A stretch of DNA of 64,000 nucleotides, from contig NC_067208.1 in NCBI RefSeq assembly GCF_026262505.1, positions 6,271,962-6,335,961 of the forward strand, given 5' to 3'. Position numbers and translations under genes: made by a program. Source of the stretch: Trichomonas vaginalis G3 (taxonomy: Eukaryota > Parabasalia > Trichomonadida > Trichomonadidae). Positions 47,591-60,800 of this stretch are shown one piece after another. The stretch's first letter is position 1. The number at the start of each line of letters is the position of its first letter. The notes beneath the pieces were generated by a model. That model made no database searches, was not told the origin of the DNA, and saw only the letters and a program-made list of their open reading frames with translations.

Positions 47591-47850
47591 TTTTGGATTG
47601 AGTTTAAAAATTCATCTTTATTAAATTCATCTCTTCCAATCAATTTATTTATTCTATTAAATTCTTTTATTTTTGCTTCACTCAGTTTGAGGATTGAACG
47701 GTAAGTTTCTAATTTTTCGATTATTTTTTTATTGTTTTCAACCCCACCACATTGCTGCTTCTTTTTGCAATAGCATATTTTTGATTTAATTCTGTTTAGT
47801 TTCTTTTTATATTCATCGTCTGGACTCTTGGTTGCTTCGTTGTCACTCAT
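47587..47850 (-). CDS. M2 small Lys-rich protein, 87 aa
   Basis: Intact, MSDNEATKSPDDEYKKKLNR..., with a Cys/Lys-rich patch (SKICYCKKKQQCGG) and helical C-terminal half. The leader TTCGTAAGAA before the ATG equals that of the terminal genes (975 and 54105), so these genes probably share a promoter type. Ends convergent with the KilA-N gene (4-bp overlap). Function unknown. Confidence 0.6.
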   Translation of the reverse strand: MSDNEATKSPDDEYKKKLNRIKSKICYCKKKQQCGGVENNKKIIEKLETYRSILKLSEAKIKEFNRINKLIGRDEFNKDEFLNSIQN

Positions 47851-47869
47851 TTCTTACGAAATAAAAAAA

Positions 47870-49390
47870 TTAAATGTTATTTAAATATAATGGAGTAATA
47901 AAATAAATCGGAATTTCTATTAATTTATTGTTAACCTCAACTAATACATTACCGTTAATATATCTAACAAATTCAGCTATTGTGTCAAATCTTCGTCTTC
48001 TTTTTGTCATTGATTTATCAGTTTTTCCATAATCGAGATGAATCAAAACTTTATCCCCTTGTTTAAAATTCATGAGCCCCGAATTAATTTGTTCACGTTT
48101 AACATCATTTAACCTTTCCATTTGCTTTCTAATATATTCCCATTCTTTTGAAATATCATTTTTCATTTCCACAGGTTTCATGTTTATAGTTCTATGCCAT
48201 GAATTATTGTAATAATATACTAACTGCTGTATGATGGAGTCATGATTTCCATCCCAGTATATCTGACCGTTAACCCCTAACGCATCTCTAAGAGTTCTCA
48301 TTACTGCATCAACTATTTTATTATGAAACGTATATGGAGAGGATGAAAAGTAAAAATTAATTTGTGGGAAATAATGAGCCATAGCTGCCTGAAATCCTTT
48401 ATCACCATCACCCCTGATATTATCTACTCTTTCATGATCTAGTAAGTATTGAATAGCTCTTCTTGTTTCCTGTTCTGTTTTCCCTTTCACTGGAATGCAA
48501 TATAAATATCTTGTGTTAATGTTAATGACAAATAAATAAGTAACGTTTCCTTTTGAATATTCTAAATGATCGATTTCGTATGAATATGGATATGGTGCAA
48601 ATGAAGGGCGACCAAATTTTTCCTTTAACGGTTGAATTTTTGGGTCAATTGGTTTATTTAATATCTTGAAATCCTTTTTAAAATCTTTTTGCTTCTTTAA
48701 TGTTTGAAATGGATATAATAAAGTGAATGATGAAGGATTAACTGAAGGAGGAGGAGGTACTACTGTTGGAGGTTTTGGGGTTGCAAGTGGTTTAATTTTA
48801 TCTGCTTTGATTTTGGATTTCATTCCTCCTTTCATTAATTCCGGATGTATTCTATTCATTTGTTTTAAATATGCTGTATATAAAGGTTTGATATACTTTC
48901 CCGCTTCGAGTTTATGTTGAAGGATGAATTCCAAAAGTTGATCTTCATTTAAAAGTCGGGCTGAGTGTGGTTTAACTAATGAATCATAAATTAAAGCTTG
49001 TGCATCATTTATGGTCTGAATGACCTGGGTGTTTTGCACTTTTAACTGTTGAACATTTGGCTTTTGCGGCTCGGGATTATATAAATTATATAATTCATCA
49101 ATATCTTCTTCTGTTAATACTTTATTTTTGAAATCTTTCAATTGTTTAAGTTGTGATTTAGTTTTTCCCTTTGTATATTCATTATTTTTAATTTTGTCTT
49201 TAATTTTAGAAATTATTTTATCATGATATTTCAAAATTTCATTTTTATAATAATGATAATAATAATCCATATCATCACCCGTTATATTTTCATCATATTT
49301 TTGGAGATATGCTTTTAATTCATAATAAGTAAGAAAATTTTGATTAAATACTAAATCATCAATTAAAATTTTTAAATCTACATTATCCAT
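47870..49390 (-). CDS. M2 retroviral-type integrase, 506 aa
   Basis: Intact. Residues ~1-240 are helical and Lys/Asn-rich with a Pro-rich linker (TPKPPTVVPPPPSVNPSSF). The rve core at ~265-420 has D in YEIDHLEYSKG, D in NIRGDGDKGFQAA and D in HNKIVDAVMRTLRDA in the place of the usual Glu. The C-terminal ~90 residues form a chromo/SH3-like part (FKQGDKVLIHLDYGKTDKSM). It would generate the 6-bp TACAAG duplication. Adjacent to the polymerase on the same strand. No frame breaks, unlike its neighbours. Confidence 0.85.
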   Translation of the reverse strand: MDNVDLKILIDDLVFNQNFLTYYELKAYLQKYDENITGDDMDYYYHYYKNEILKYHDKIISKIKDKIKNNEYTKGKTKSQLKQLKDFKNKVLTEEDIDELYNLYNPEPQKPNVQQLKVQNTQVIQTINDAQALIYDSLVKPHSARLLNEDQLLEFILQHKLEAGKYIKPLYTAYLKQMNRIHPELMKGGMKSKIKADKIKPLATPKPPTVVPPPPSVNPSSFTLLYPFQTLKKQKDFKKDFKILNKPIDPKIQPLKEKFGRPSFAPYPYSYEIDHLEYSKGNVTYLFVININTRYLYCIPVKGKTEQETRRAIQYLLDHERVDNIRGDGDKGFQAAMAHYFPQINFYFSSSPYTFHNKIVDAVMRTLRDALGVNGQIYWDGNHDSIIQQLVYYYNNSWHRTINMKPVEMKNDISKEWEYIRKQMERLNDVKREQINSGLMNFKQGDKVLIHLDYGKTDKSMTKRRRRFDTIAEFVRYINGNVLVEVNNKLIEIPIYFITPLYLNNI

Positions 49391-49544
49391 TTATATAAAA
49401 ATAAAATAAATGTTTTAAGGGCGCCCTACCTCTTTGATCAAGAATCAAAACCATCATTCAACGGTTCCTTTTGTCTCTTCTGTGGCATTTCATTAAAAAT
49501 AAAATTTTAAATTCATGACTCAACCCCTACGTTTTTAAGTTGTA

Positions 49545-52500
49545 TTAAATAAATGGCATACAACATCCATTTTCACAACATACAGCCTTAGTGTGTGCTC
49601 CTGTTAATGCAGTCTTACCAATTGTTAAGCGAGTCATTGACCCATTTTTAAGTTGTAAATTAATATTCTGACCATCAAATATCACTTTATCATTTATTAT
49701 ATCCAAATAATTTTTAGGTGTTAATTGTTTATTTTGTCGTAAACTAACACCTTTCATTTTTTGTGCAATCTTTTTAAAATCACCTCCATCAATTGAACCG
49801 TTGAATGATGTATAACACTTGGGGCATAAAGCAACCATGTTATCACCTTGTTTCTCAATTGCTAAACCCAATAACTTCTTCTCATGTGCTTTTTCTTCAG
49901 CTTTATTCTTTAATTTAGGTTTAAATTTCTCATCAAAACAGAAGAAATCAGATGGTGCGAATTTGAAAATGTTTTTATCATAAAATTGTTTATCAGTAAC
50001 AATTGCTTGAAATGCTTGAGTGTTAGGAAGATTTGGATCGCCAGCGATTGCCCAATAAGATGAATCAGTATCACCTTCAATGAAATGAAAACGATTAACA
50101 TCCATGCATTTATACATAAAATCATAAATGAAAACCAAATACCAGTATTTAGCATTATCTAAAGTGAAGAATGCCTCTTGTAAACATGTATCACATCTAT
50201 AAAATCTATCTTTGAGCATCACTTGATACGTATCCTCTCCTATTTCTCTTATGTTTTTAAACTTATTTGACATACATGCAACGCGTGCCTTCTGTGCATT
50301 CATTATTTTAGTCTTTGTGTAATTTTGTGTATTCATTGCATCGTAACCATATGATCCATTAAGCGAAATCTTGCAAAATAAACTTTTTCCTTTATTTCCT
50401 TCTAATTCAGCCTTTTGTCTTTCGTTCATAAATTCATTCACAAATTCATTAAAACAAGTGTTTTTAGTAAATGTTAAAATTGATTGAATGTCATCAATGA
50501 TAAAATGAAATCTGTCGATTAGATACCAAAGATAATAAGAAGAAAATGGTTGATATTGGTTGTGTGTTGATGCTAACTGAGTTAATTTTCTCTGTTTCTG
50601 GTCAACTGGTAGATTGTTTGATTTCATGTAATTATACATAAAACCACCAATTGTTTTTTCATCTGTGATAATATCTAAGTTTCTTATTATCGGTAAAAAG
50701 TTTATGTAATCATTAATGTATTTTTCATCAATGTGACCCTTTACTTCAGCCACGAATAAAGTATTTTTCTTTCTAATAATTCCCAGTGCTTTTGCTTTCT
50801 TTGTTGCTGTATCACAAATGATAACACCATTCAATCTTCCCGGCATATACATTTTATGGTCAGTATATTGAATGAAATCATGAGGATTAGATGAAAATGA
50901 TGAAGGATATAATGAATTAAAATCAACACCAACGAAATGAGTCATAATGTTGGTGGTGTCCTCATTTGATACAGTTTTAGTTTCTGGATTATATGAAAGT
51001 TTATTAATGTGCGTGATTCCTTTAAGATTTACTCTATGTTGAACATTTGATAAACCACCAGTAATTCCATTACGGAGAATGTGATAAGCTTCAACTGAAT
51101 CTAAAGTCATTGGTAAATTATTTTTTAATGCATAATTTCTTAAATTGATTCTTAAACGTTGAACATCTTCATCTTTATTTGATTTTACGACATTACAATA
51201 ACAACACATTAACTGACAATTTTCTTTGGTATGTGATTTTTCATTATCGATTCTATCTAATGTTGGTTTATTTGCATATGTAAACGCTTTACCACACATT
51301 TTGCATTTAGATGAAAGGATTAAATTGTGATAGTATTGAAAATCATCCATTGAAACATTATTTTTAGTATCTCTTTCTGCTTTTTCATCTTGTTTCTTAT
51401 ATGATTCAATTTTATATTTCCAATACTTTTTCGTTAATTCAAAACTTGATTCTATCTCTTTCCTCAGGATATTTTTCATTAGGATTAAAGTCTTTATATG
51501 CTAAAGCGTAACGAATCATTGAAGCATTCGATGATAAAGAAAGATTATGAAGCATATCAATTTTATAAACAAATGTTTCTTCAATAATTTTATCGATTGG
51601 GTCAATCATAATTTCAACATCTTTATTGCAATGAATAAAATATTCTAATCTATTCTTAAATTTTTAGCATCATTGAGATATATTTGATAATCACTATCTG
51701 ATATAGTTTCTTGAGTTAATGCTGAATAAAATGAATCTTGAGTGAATGGTTCCACTTTATATAATTCTTCTTTGTAATTTTCCCACGTGATGAATTGATA
51801 AGGGAAAAAGGATTTAACACGTGATTTATTGTTTCCGAAATCTTGAGTGAATTGGTCTAATGTCCCACCCGCTATATAATTTCTGAAATTTAAATTCATA
51901 TGGAACGTTTGTTTTCTTTACAATGATTTGCTTAAATTGTGAAGATGAACCCAGCATTGATTTTATTTTCCATTTTGCAGTGTTTAAATCACGAAGAATT
52001 AAATTTAAATCAAACTTTCCCGAATTAAAACTATGATATTCACTTTATTGAATTCCTCATCTAGAAGTTCTTTAAATGCTTCCTTCTGTTTTTCATTTAA
52101 TGTATGAGTCAAAGTCCCACCGTTTGCGGCTTCAATAATTCTTCATATTGTTCAATATTTGATTTAGCAACTAATGAACAGGTTGAAAATAAAAACTCAA
52201 TCCAATCAGAAATAAAAGAATCACTCGAAGTTAAGCAAAAATTCCTCGTATATGTTTTATCGTTTAATTTAACCGTTGATGATACCATGAATGGTTTTAA
52301 GTAAGCGTTCAAAGTTGCACACTCAGAAAGTTGTAATTCTTCTTTAGTCTCTAATGTTTCAAAGTCAAAAGTAATATAATATCTTGTCGGTTTATAATAT
52401 TCCTGCAAATTGTGAGCTAATAACCACTGATATATCTTCTGTTTCGTAATATGTGGTGTATATGGTTGCTGTGTCTTTTGCAATTGAACGTCTTGAATTA

Positions 52501-52993
52501 ATCTTCCATTATTTTCTTTACATTTCTCACAATGCTTTAAAAATCTTCTTCGGTTTTTCCTTTCTGGATCATCACGGATAGAATAAACTTCTTCTTTACA
52601 ATATGGACAAACTTTATAGCCGGTGAGTGCTTCAACGTCTGTTATTCTGTCAGCGTGAAGTTTTCCACATGGACTCTGTGTTAATAAAATATTTACTGTT
52701 TCAAATTCTGGATCTATCATTATTGATTCCACTAATGGAAAGTCTACCTTATTTATGTCCACGTCTTCTGGTTGAGGATCACAATAATAAAAATCAATAT
52801 TAACATTTAACATTCTCGCTAATCTCTCACTTTCTGATGAAATGTTAAAACCTTCATATGCATCTATTGCTTCATTTAAATAGCTTCTACGAGTTTTAGG
52901 ATTAACACCATCAGGAATGTTATAGAAGCGTTTAAATAACCTTCTACCTTCTGCTCTAATTTGATTATCATTCATGGTTCCGTTTTTGTTCAT
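49545..52993 (-). pseudogene. M2 B-family (protein-primed type) DNA polymerase with internal HNH domain
   Basis: Starts at 52993 (MNKNGTMNDNQIRAEGRRLF). First part: zinc-type CPYCKEEV...HCEKC and exonuclease motif ITFDFETLE. Frame breaks near 52110, 51900, 51645 and 51490 are bridged by DPIDKIIEETFVYKIDMLHN and NASMIRYALAYKDF. Then an HNH-like insert (CKMCGKAF...TLDRIDN...CQLMCCYCNVVKSNKD, 51340-51160), palm motif A FNSLYPSSFSS, B SLNGSYGYDA, C IEGDTDSSYWAI. About 1150 codons. Catalytic motifs are intact in the 644-residue C-terminal frame (51479-49545). Confidence 0.85.
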
Positions 52994-53038
52994 TTATGTA
53001 AGAGTAAAATATCAAAAAATAAATAAAAATTTTTTTTA

Positions 53039-54105
53039 TTAAAGTCCATAAAATGAATTAAGAACACATAAATTTTTATCATCTGCGACGTGACGAATAC
53101 ATTTTAATTTACTCAAGAATGCGTACCCTGATACATTAAATCTAATTCCTGTCTTATTTAATTTCACAACTTTGAAAGGAATGTATGAATAGCTATAAAA
53201 TGATGAGAAGATGTTTTATGGGTTGCTTCCATTTTTTCTGAAATAAATGAATAAATATAATGCTTATACGTTTTCATATCTTTTATGTTCTTAATAACGA
53301 ATGGTATGGACCTTTCAACTTCGTCTTCCTTTGGTGCTGTTCTTTCATATGAAACATTATTGGTATCTTCAACAATGAAACCGCAATCACACAAATTTTA
53401 TATGTTCCAATGGTTTTTTTTATCTAATAAATCAAAAACTTTAATCACCCGTGCATTTATTTAAATAATAATTTGTGTAAATATCATGATCTTCTTTCTT
53501 TTGTATGTTTTTACGTACTTTTTTGAATTTTTCGGAATCTAAAGGTGTGAAAGTAAGATACAGGGGTATTCTTCATTATCAATAAATTGTAACTTATGTT
53601 TACGAATAAATTTAGTACCTTCTTAAAGTGTTTCGTCTATTTCACCATCTAATAAATTTTGTGTTGATTCTGAGACATAATTTTTTATATCTTTCATGAG
53701 ATTTCTGAACTTCTGATTCTGAAGCTGGGATATTCATTAAACCCTCTACTTCATTTTCAACTTCTCTTAATTCCTTAATTTTTTTCATCTATTTCATCTC
53801 TTATTTTTTCCAGTCTTTCAATTTCATCGTATTCATCATCTTTAATTCGTTCTTCATAATATTCAGGGAAAATCAGGTTCTTTAGGTTTTTCTTTTTTAG
53901 ATGCGGGATATAAGAAATTTATAACATCATCTTTATTCATTTTTCCATCATAATCAAACTCATTTAAAAACTCCGCGAATTTTTGACAATTTCTTAAATA
54001 ATATTTATCAACCTCATAACCTGCCTCCTCTAATATATCCTTTATTTCCCTGTTTGTGAATCCTAATTTTTTAACGTCGTTAGTCTTGACACTCATTTCA
54101 TACAA
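53039..54105 (-). pseudogene. M2 terminal gene, EF-hand-like motif, frameshifted
   Basis: Paralogue of the M0 gene at 1-975. Starts at 54105 (MYEMSVKTNDVKKLGFTNRE), with NEFDYDGKMNKDD in the EF-hand-like place, and is broken repeatedly between 53870 and 53400 by small deletions relative to M0. The C-terminal frame reads CDCGFIVEDTNNVSYERTAP, and after one more break VSGYAFLSKLKCIRHVADDK ending at 53039. It lies directly inside the right terminal repeat. M0 is the better preserved copy of this region. Confidence 0.65.
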
Positions 54106-54157
54106 AATAAAAATAAATTATTCAGAAATGTAAGACATGAATTTTTAAAGTTTATTT

Positions 54158-54662
54158 TACTCGTTTATGACTCCATTGATTCCAATCAGTTCTTCAAAAA
54201 TAATTAATAAATACCATCCTCCTTTCATTCCTGTTGTCAAAATGTCATGTTGTCACATTTTTTCAGAGAAAGTTGAATTACCTGGTGACCTGGTGACCTG
54301 GTGACCTCATCAGTTCTTCAAAAATAATGAATTATTGAATAACCTGACATCATCTATATATAGCTTCTTTTATAAAAGATCAAATAAATTATTTATGTAT
54401 GGGCTGAGTGTAAATGTATGAATTCATACAATATAGAACGATTTTGTATCATTTTTTTAATGATTTATTCAAAAACGTAAGAATAAAAACCGTAAGAATC
54501 ATACATTTTTTTAATGATTTATTCAAAAACGTAAGAATAAAAACCGTAAGAATCATACATTTTTTACTTCATATGTTAAAAAAAATGATACAAAATCGCT
54601 CGATATTGTATGAATTCTTACATTTACAAAAAAAGTCACACAACCCGTCCATATATACTACT
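54158..54662 (-). repeat. M2 right terminal inverted repeat
   Basis: 505 bp, inverted relative to 40393-42295 without mariner 1. Ends ...ATATACTACT at 54662, followed by TACAAG. Holds two copies of the ~54-bp unit (left has three) and three CCTGGTGAC units. Confidence 0.87.
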
Positions 54663-54824
54663 TACAAGACCACTAAAATTGAAAACCGTTTCACTCATTC
54701 AATTTTGTCCATAATTTGTTATATTATGGAGGCGTATTCAGAAACACATAATTGAGCTTAAAATTCCATTGCAAAATAAATATAAATAAATAAAAATAAA
54801 CTTTATAAATAAATAATATATAAA
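54663..54824. other. M2 right target duplication and short intergenic region
   Basis: TACAAG (54663-54668) duplicates 40387-40392. The following ~155 bp before the stop of the large gene are AT-rich without a gene. Confidence 0.75.
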
Positions 54825-57800
54825 TTACATAATCTTATCTAACCATTCGAAGGTAGATCCTTCGAGAGTGTGCACTGGAGGAGTGATTTCCAGCAAATTG
54901 TCGATGATTTCTTTTCTTCTCTCGAATATTTTCAGACGTAAATCGGAAAGAGTTCTGTCTGAGCAAACAATTGCTGTGTCCAAAACAGCAGACAAAGAAA
55001 GAGATGATTCAGCGAGTGCTGATGTAGCTGCAGCAATTCCAACTGACATAACCTCTTGAGAAAGAGGACCCAATAAAGCTTTAAGTGGCTTTGGAATTCT
55101 GCAAACAAAGTTTGATGACTTTCTCAACAAAACTTTGTTTCTTTCAGTGAAGAAAGATGCACTCGAAGGAGAAATAAACAAAGAGTTATCTTGTAACTCT
55201 AAAATCGCTTTAACAGCGTAGTTTGCTGATAGAGATCTTGTAAGAGCAATTCTTCTTTTGATCAAGTCATCTTTGGAATTCGATTTAGAAACCAAATAAT
55301 TTTCTGCTCTTTGACAATTTTCATCTGATTCATCCTCTAAATTCAACAAATCACCGAGTTGTTCGTAACACGAAGAGAGAACAGTCATTGTATATAATAC
55401 CTTGCTGTCGGATTTAGACATTTCGTGTGATCTAAGTTCGTAAGTCGAACTTGTTCCGAATTTAAATCCTCTGATACTTGTTACATAACAAGAATTGAAA
55501 ATAGAATTAATACAACCAAACAAATTCATTACACTGATCTCGTGGTGATTGGAAACAGTGTTCCTGTGGATTAAAATTTGTCTCTTCATGCAGTTATCAT
55601 TGATAAACTCAATTAAAAGTGAGTGATCTTTCAAATGACAAATTTTTCCTGTCAAACGATAAATTGTTGATGTTTCCAAAGTACTCGGCATTCTGGACGG
55701 AAGAGAAAGCGGGAATTCTCTATTACATAGTTCCAAATGTGCATTGAAACGTGTGGAAATGTCAATAAACTTTTCAAATGACAAATTCCTTTGTGAAATT
55801 ATTTCTCTAATTTCCTTCAATTTCTTGGAATCATCATTGATAATTCCAGGATTTGCCAGGTACAAATTAATCATTCCTTGTTCATTAATTCTACAAATAA
55901 ATTTGGATTCATTTATCAAATCAATGTATTCTCCAAATTCATTGTAAATGAAACTAGCAAAACGAGACATCATCGGTAATGGTTTTAATATTCTGTTCTC
56001 AACATTAAAATCTTTTCTTGCGAATTCAGCAATTTGAAGCAAAGGATCACGACCTTTTGTTTCCATCATCTGATGATTGCAGAAATTATCAATATTCGAA
56101 CGAATAATTATATTGTTTTCTCCTGTTATCAGCAATTGTTCAATCCACATGAACAAATGACGGTAAACATCATCTAGTTTTATCTCAGAAGCAATGTCAT
56201 ATAAGTCTTCAAGAGATTTTCCACAAACAACAATTGTAATTAAAAATACAATTCGTGATGCACTTTCGTATTTCTTCGCCAAAGTGTAATTTCCATATTT
56301 CAGATAATGTATGTATATATTAATGCATTGAGATACAATGGATTTGTCTTGGGACCTTCTTTCCGAAGATAATTCGAAAATTGTCGCCAAAAATCCACCC
56401 CACAATCTGAAATTTTCTGGATTCGATGTGTCTTCTAAACCAACCCTCAAAGCATTGGAAATTCTTTGGGAAGTAACAACGATTTGTCCATTCTTTGTTT
56501 CGCCAACAATTACTTTAACTAAAGGTGCAAATTCCTGTGACAAAACAATATAATTTCCTTCTTCTTCTTGTGAAGTGATGTCAAGTATTGAATCTTTCTT
56601 AATTTTCCTTTTCGCTTCTGTGTAGATCTTAAAGAAAGCTGAGTTGAAAGGAGAGAAAGGTTGTCTCATTCTATCAATCTGGGAATCGTTTTGATGTTGG
56701 TAAAATGACAAAATATTTTGTAACAAAACAAATCTTTCGGAATTCATAATAGAAGGAGCTGCTTTTCTCAATAACAAATAGTAAATGTTCATGTCTTTGA
56801 TCTTGTCAACATCTACTTGTGCATCTTTGTTCTCTCCTTCATTTAGAAGTTTCGCAATTGCATCAACAGAAAAATTGACACTTCCTAAAATTCTTTGTAA
56901 GAAATCCGAAATGTTTTCGTTTTCTCTCATTGTCAATCTCTCCGAACAACTCATGAACAAGTTAACGACATCTGTAGTTTCTATCTTTGGATCATCAACA
57001 TGTAATAATCTGTAACTTTCTTCGAAATTTCCTAATAAATAATGAATTGCGCCTGCAACAAAGTTCTTTCCACATTTTGCGAATTCGTTTATGTATTTCG
57101 CGAATACGAAATCATTTATTTCATGTGGCATGACCATACTTGCTGTTGGTAATTCTTCATCGAATTTATAGAGATTGTTCAAAGAAATTGATAAATCTCC
57201 TGTTTTCTTTGTAGCTTTGAAAGCAAGTTTTGTATTAATAATCAAATCACTTTGTACAATGCTTATTGTTAATGCTTCTAACACACCAGTATGTATGATA
57301 TGCCTTTGTATACTTAACAAGACATTTTTCAATAAAGCGACGATTATTTCCGAGTCAATTTCAATTATTTTCTTAAAAGTGTAAACACCAATTGAAATTG
57401 ATGCTCTATGGCCAATACACGTTGCCAAAGCAGCCAACTGTGTCCAGAACTCGAAATCCTGTGGTATTACTATTAAACAGAGCACAGTCAAGTATTTGTC
57501 GCACCAAAAGAAAGGCGGCAAAAATGAAACTAAATTCATCATTCTTTCATAAGGAGTTTTTCCTGTAATTTCCTGACATTTCTTCAAACATTTGATTCTC
57601 GAACTTGGTGTTGCTTGCATCGAATAAGCAATGAGCATTTGGAGGCTATAAGGTGCTAATATATCCGACATTTCAGGTGTCGAGTTCAAATTCATTGAGA
57701 AATGAACAGAAATATGAGGAATTGTCACATTATAAATCATGACTAATTCAATGATTTCTTGGAGAATTAAAATCTTTGCTTTTGTGCAGATTTGTTGTTG

Positions 57801-60800
57801 CAAATTCATTACGGAAGAATTCACAAATAACTCTGCATTCTTGAGACTTTCTTTTGCAATATCCGCAATGATTTGGGCATATGCTGTTTGGTCTTCTCCC
57901 AAATAGTTAATTTTTGTTGTCAACGTGTAATAATTTCCTGGAGATTGCTCGCCATTTTTACATTTCTCCCAAATCAAAGGTATCCATGACAAATCTATTT
58001 TTCCAAATTCGATGAGTTCCAGAGCTAAAAATAACATTGGAAGATCGAGTTTTGGATTTTCAACATCTAAAGACTTCATCCAATTCTCGAAAACTTTGAA
58101 ACAATCATCAACTAAACCATATTTCGCGAGACATTGTTTAACAAATTTTTGAGGAATATCGTTTAAAGCTTGCAACAAATTTGCGCTTGCTTTGAAATTG
58201 TAAAGTGCTTGTTGGACATACTGTTTATCGAAATCATAACCATTTGCAATGAAAAAGATCAAGAAAGCGAAGAAGATTTGATCTTTTGGAGATTTCATGA
58301 TGACAGATTCTATCAATGGTTTATAATTAATTGGATCAGTTTTCAATGCCAGGTAAGGAATGAACTTAATGAACATCTTCTCACGAGCTTGTGGAGGATT
58401 GTCTTGTGCAGATGTCAACATTTTATTGACATGACTAAAGATTAAATGGCTTCTAAGTATTTCATCGTATTCATTTTGAGAAATATGTATTCCTAGTTTG
58501 ATATCTCTCAAGAAAATATCGATGTTTCTTGTTCTTCCTTCATCTTTGAAGAGATTTCTAAATATAGAGAAAGGCAAACATTTTTGAAGACTTGGAACTT
58601 CTTTGAACAAATCATTGATGCGGTCAACTTCTGTGCTTTCACAGGAATTCTGTATCAATTTATCTAAGACACACGTGTGAACAACCTGATGAATTACAAA
58701 GGGAACAGGTTCGAATAAATCCGGTCTCAAATTTAGGAATTCTCTGATTTTTCCCATGAATGCAAATTCAGATCCATAATGGCAAGCGATCAACAAAGAA
58801 CTGATCTCGATATAGACTTCATCTGGCATGAATCTCTTCTCGCATAAACTGATGGAAATTTCGAATGCGTGGACAACAGTTTCTGAATCAATTGATCCGA
58901 AAATTTGTGGCAATAAAACCATCAGTTTCGTGTAGATTTCGGAATGAATTGTATAAGGATGGATAATTAATTTGGTAATCAATAATGTGCTGGGAATCAA
59001 ATACTTGTCAGTTAATGACAAGTGATGTGAACTGACATCACAAATATTTTCAATTAAATCTGGTGGCAAATCTTGGATATCATTGATTTTTTGGAAGGGA
59101 ACAACTAATGATCTCCAGCTTAATTTGTCCCAATCTTTAGCTATGTCGTCGATGAATTCAATCCTCTTGGAATTAGGGATTTCGTTGTATCCGTTCTCGT
59201 ATAAAACGGATAATTCGGAATTTGACAACATTGGAATTTCGTAAAGTTGTGAAATGACAGAAATGTCAGAAAATTCTGGATTTTCTATGAAAGAATTAAT
59301 CAAAGCACATCCTGTGTAATAGCAAGCCATTGGAGATAATCCAATTTCTTTAGGAGTTTTTTCCTTAAAGATATTGAAATAGAAGGAAAACAGTTGTTTC
59401 GAAGTACTCTTCAATTTCGGAATTTTTGCAATTTTCTTGTCTTCAGAAACAGTCTTTAGAATGCCTAAATAAACAGGATTCTCAACATATTCTTTCGAGC
59501 ATTCTTCAAGTTTCTCCAAGAACTTATTTATAAAGTTCTCATTACATGTTGTCAAAATAACGTACTCAAAAATGTGACAAATTTTTGGAGAATTGTTATT
59601 TGTAAATCTGAGAGTTTCGCAAACTTCGTTTGGATAATAAACAATCATTTCAGACATCAACTGTTTGATGGATGAATACTGGATATAAGGGTATTCATTG
59701 ATTTTCGCGAGATCCTCAATAAAACTCCTAAATTGAGGTCCGAAATTTCTTCTGAAATCAGGATTTTCGAAATCTCTTGGTTTGAAATTATTTGATTTCA
59801 AGATTTCTTTTACAGGCTCAGGATCCATAGGATTATTTGCGAGTTTCCTGACGAAAGCGAAAACATTGTTTGTAGTATCAATCATTGGAGGATCTTGTGG
59901 CACCAAAAAGTCTCTTAATTTGATGACTTCAGGTATTTGCAAAATTTGTGGAATTTGTCTTGCCAAAATATTATTCATGAATTTTGGTTTGATGTTTTGG
60001 TTGTCTTTATAAGGACCAATAACGAAACACAAGAACAACAAATAGAACAAATACATGTTCCTATAATCCTTTTGATTCTTAGATAATTCCATGATCAAGT
60101 TATCAATGATTCTTTCATCGTTTACCTGCAAAAACGGACTGTTAAATCCACAAACCAAACAAAGACAAATCTTAAATGATTTGATAATTAATGATTCGTT
60201 CTTTAAACCATCGGCTAATCCATCGATATCGATTCTGCAGTTGACACCTTTAAGAGCCTTGAAAATCTCTTGTTGGAACATCATGTAATGCCTATCATAT
60301 TTGCATGTGTAATAAAGATAATCAATGTATTTCTTCACTTCACTTGGATCAGAAGATTCTATCGTCGACCTCACAATTTTTCCAAAAGTTTTTGCACCTT
60401 GTTTTACAATTTTAATGGAAGGATTAACGATAGCTGCTGTTATATTGATAAGTTCTTTTGCACCTATCAAATGGGGAAAAACTTTCTTTATTGCTGTGCA
60501 AGCATTCATGAAACAAAAGAATTCATAAGTATTATAATAATAATTCATGTGATCAATGATTTTCTTGACAATTTCATCTTGTACTCCTTTTGATTTCATG
60601 TCTTTAAGGAAGTTAAATACTTGGTATAGTGTGAAATGCTCAGTATAACTTTCCAAATGCATAGAAACAGAAATCAAAGATAAAAAGTAGATGTCATTGC
60701 CACCTTTGCAAATAATATCAGCAAAATAATCATTCAAGTTCTTGTACATGTCCATGATATGATTATGCATTGCTTTAAACTTGCTTAAATCAGTGGCAAT

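Larger units (their letters stand above)
40393..54662. mobile_element. Maverick/Polinton element M2, 14.3 kb, decayed, with two mariners inside
   Basis: Starts AGTAGTATATATGGACGG and ends with the inverted equivalent, both flanked by TACAAG. Gene order from left: coiled-coil protein (42307), two small virion proteins (42736, 43002), capsid (43288), primase-like fragment (45691), KilA-N genes (46502, 47188), small protein (47587), integrase (47870), polymerase (49545), terminal gene (53039). Without the two 1.3 kb mariners only ~11.7 kb remains; ATPase, penton and helicase are missing, so a large part has been deleted between the capsid and primase remnants (~45735). Confidence 0.88.
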
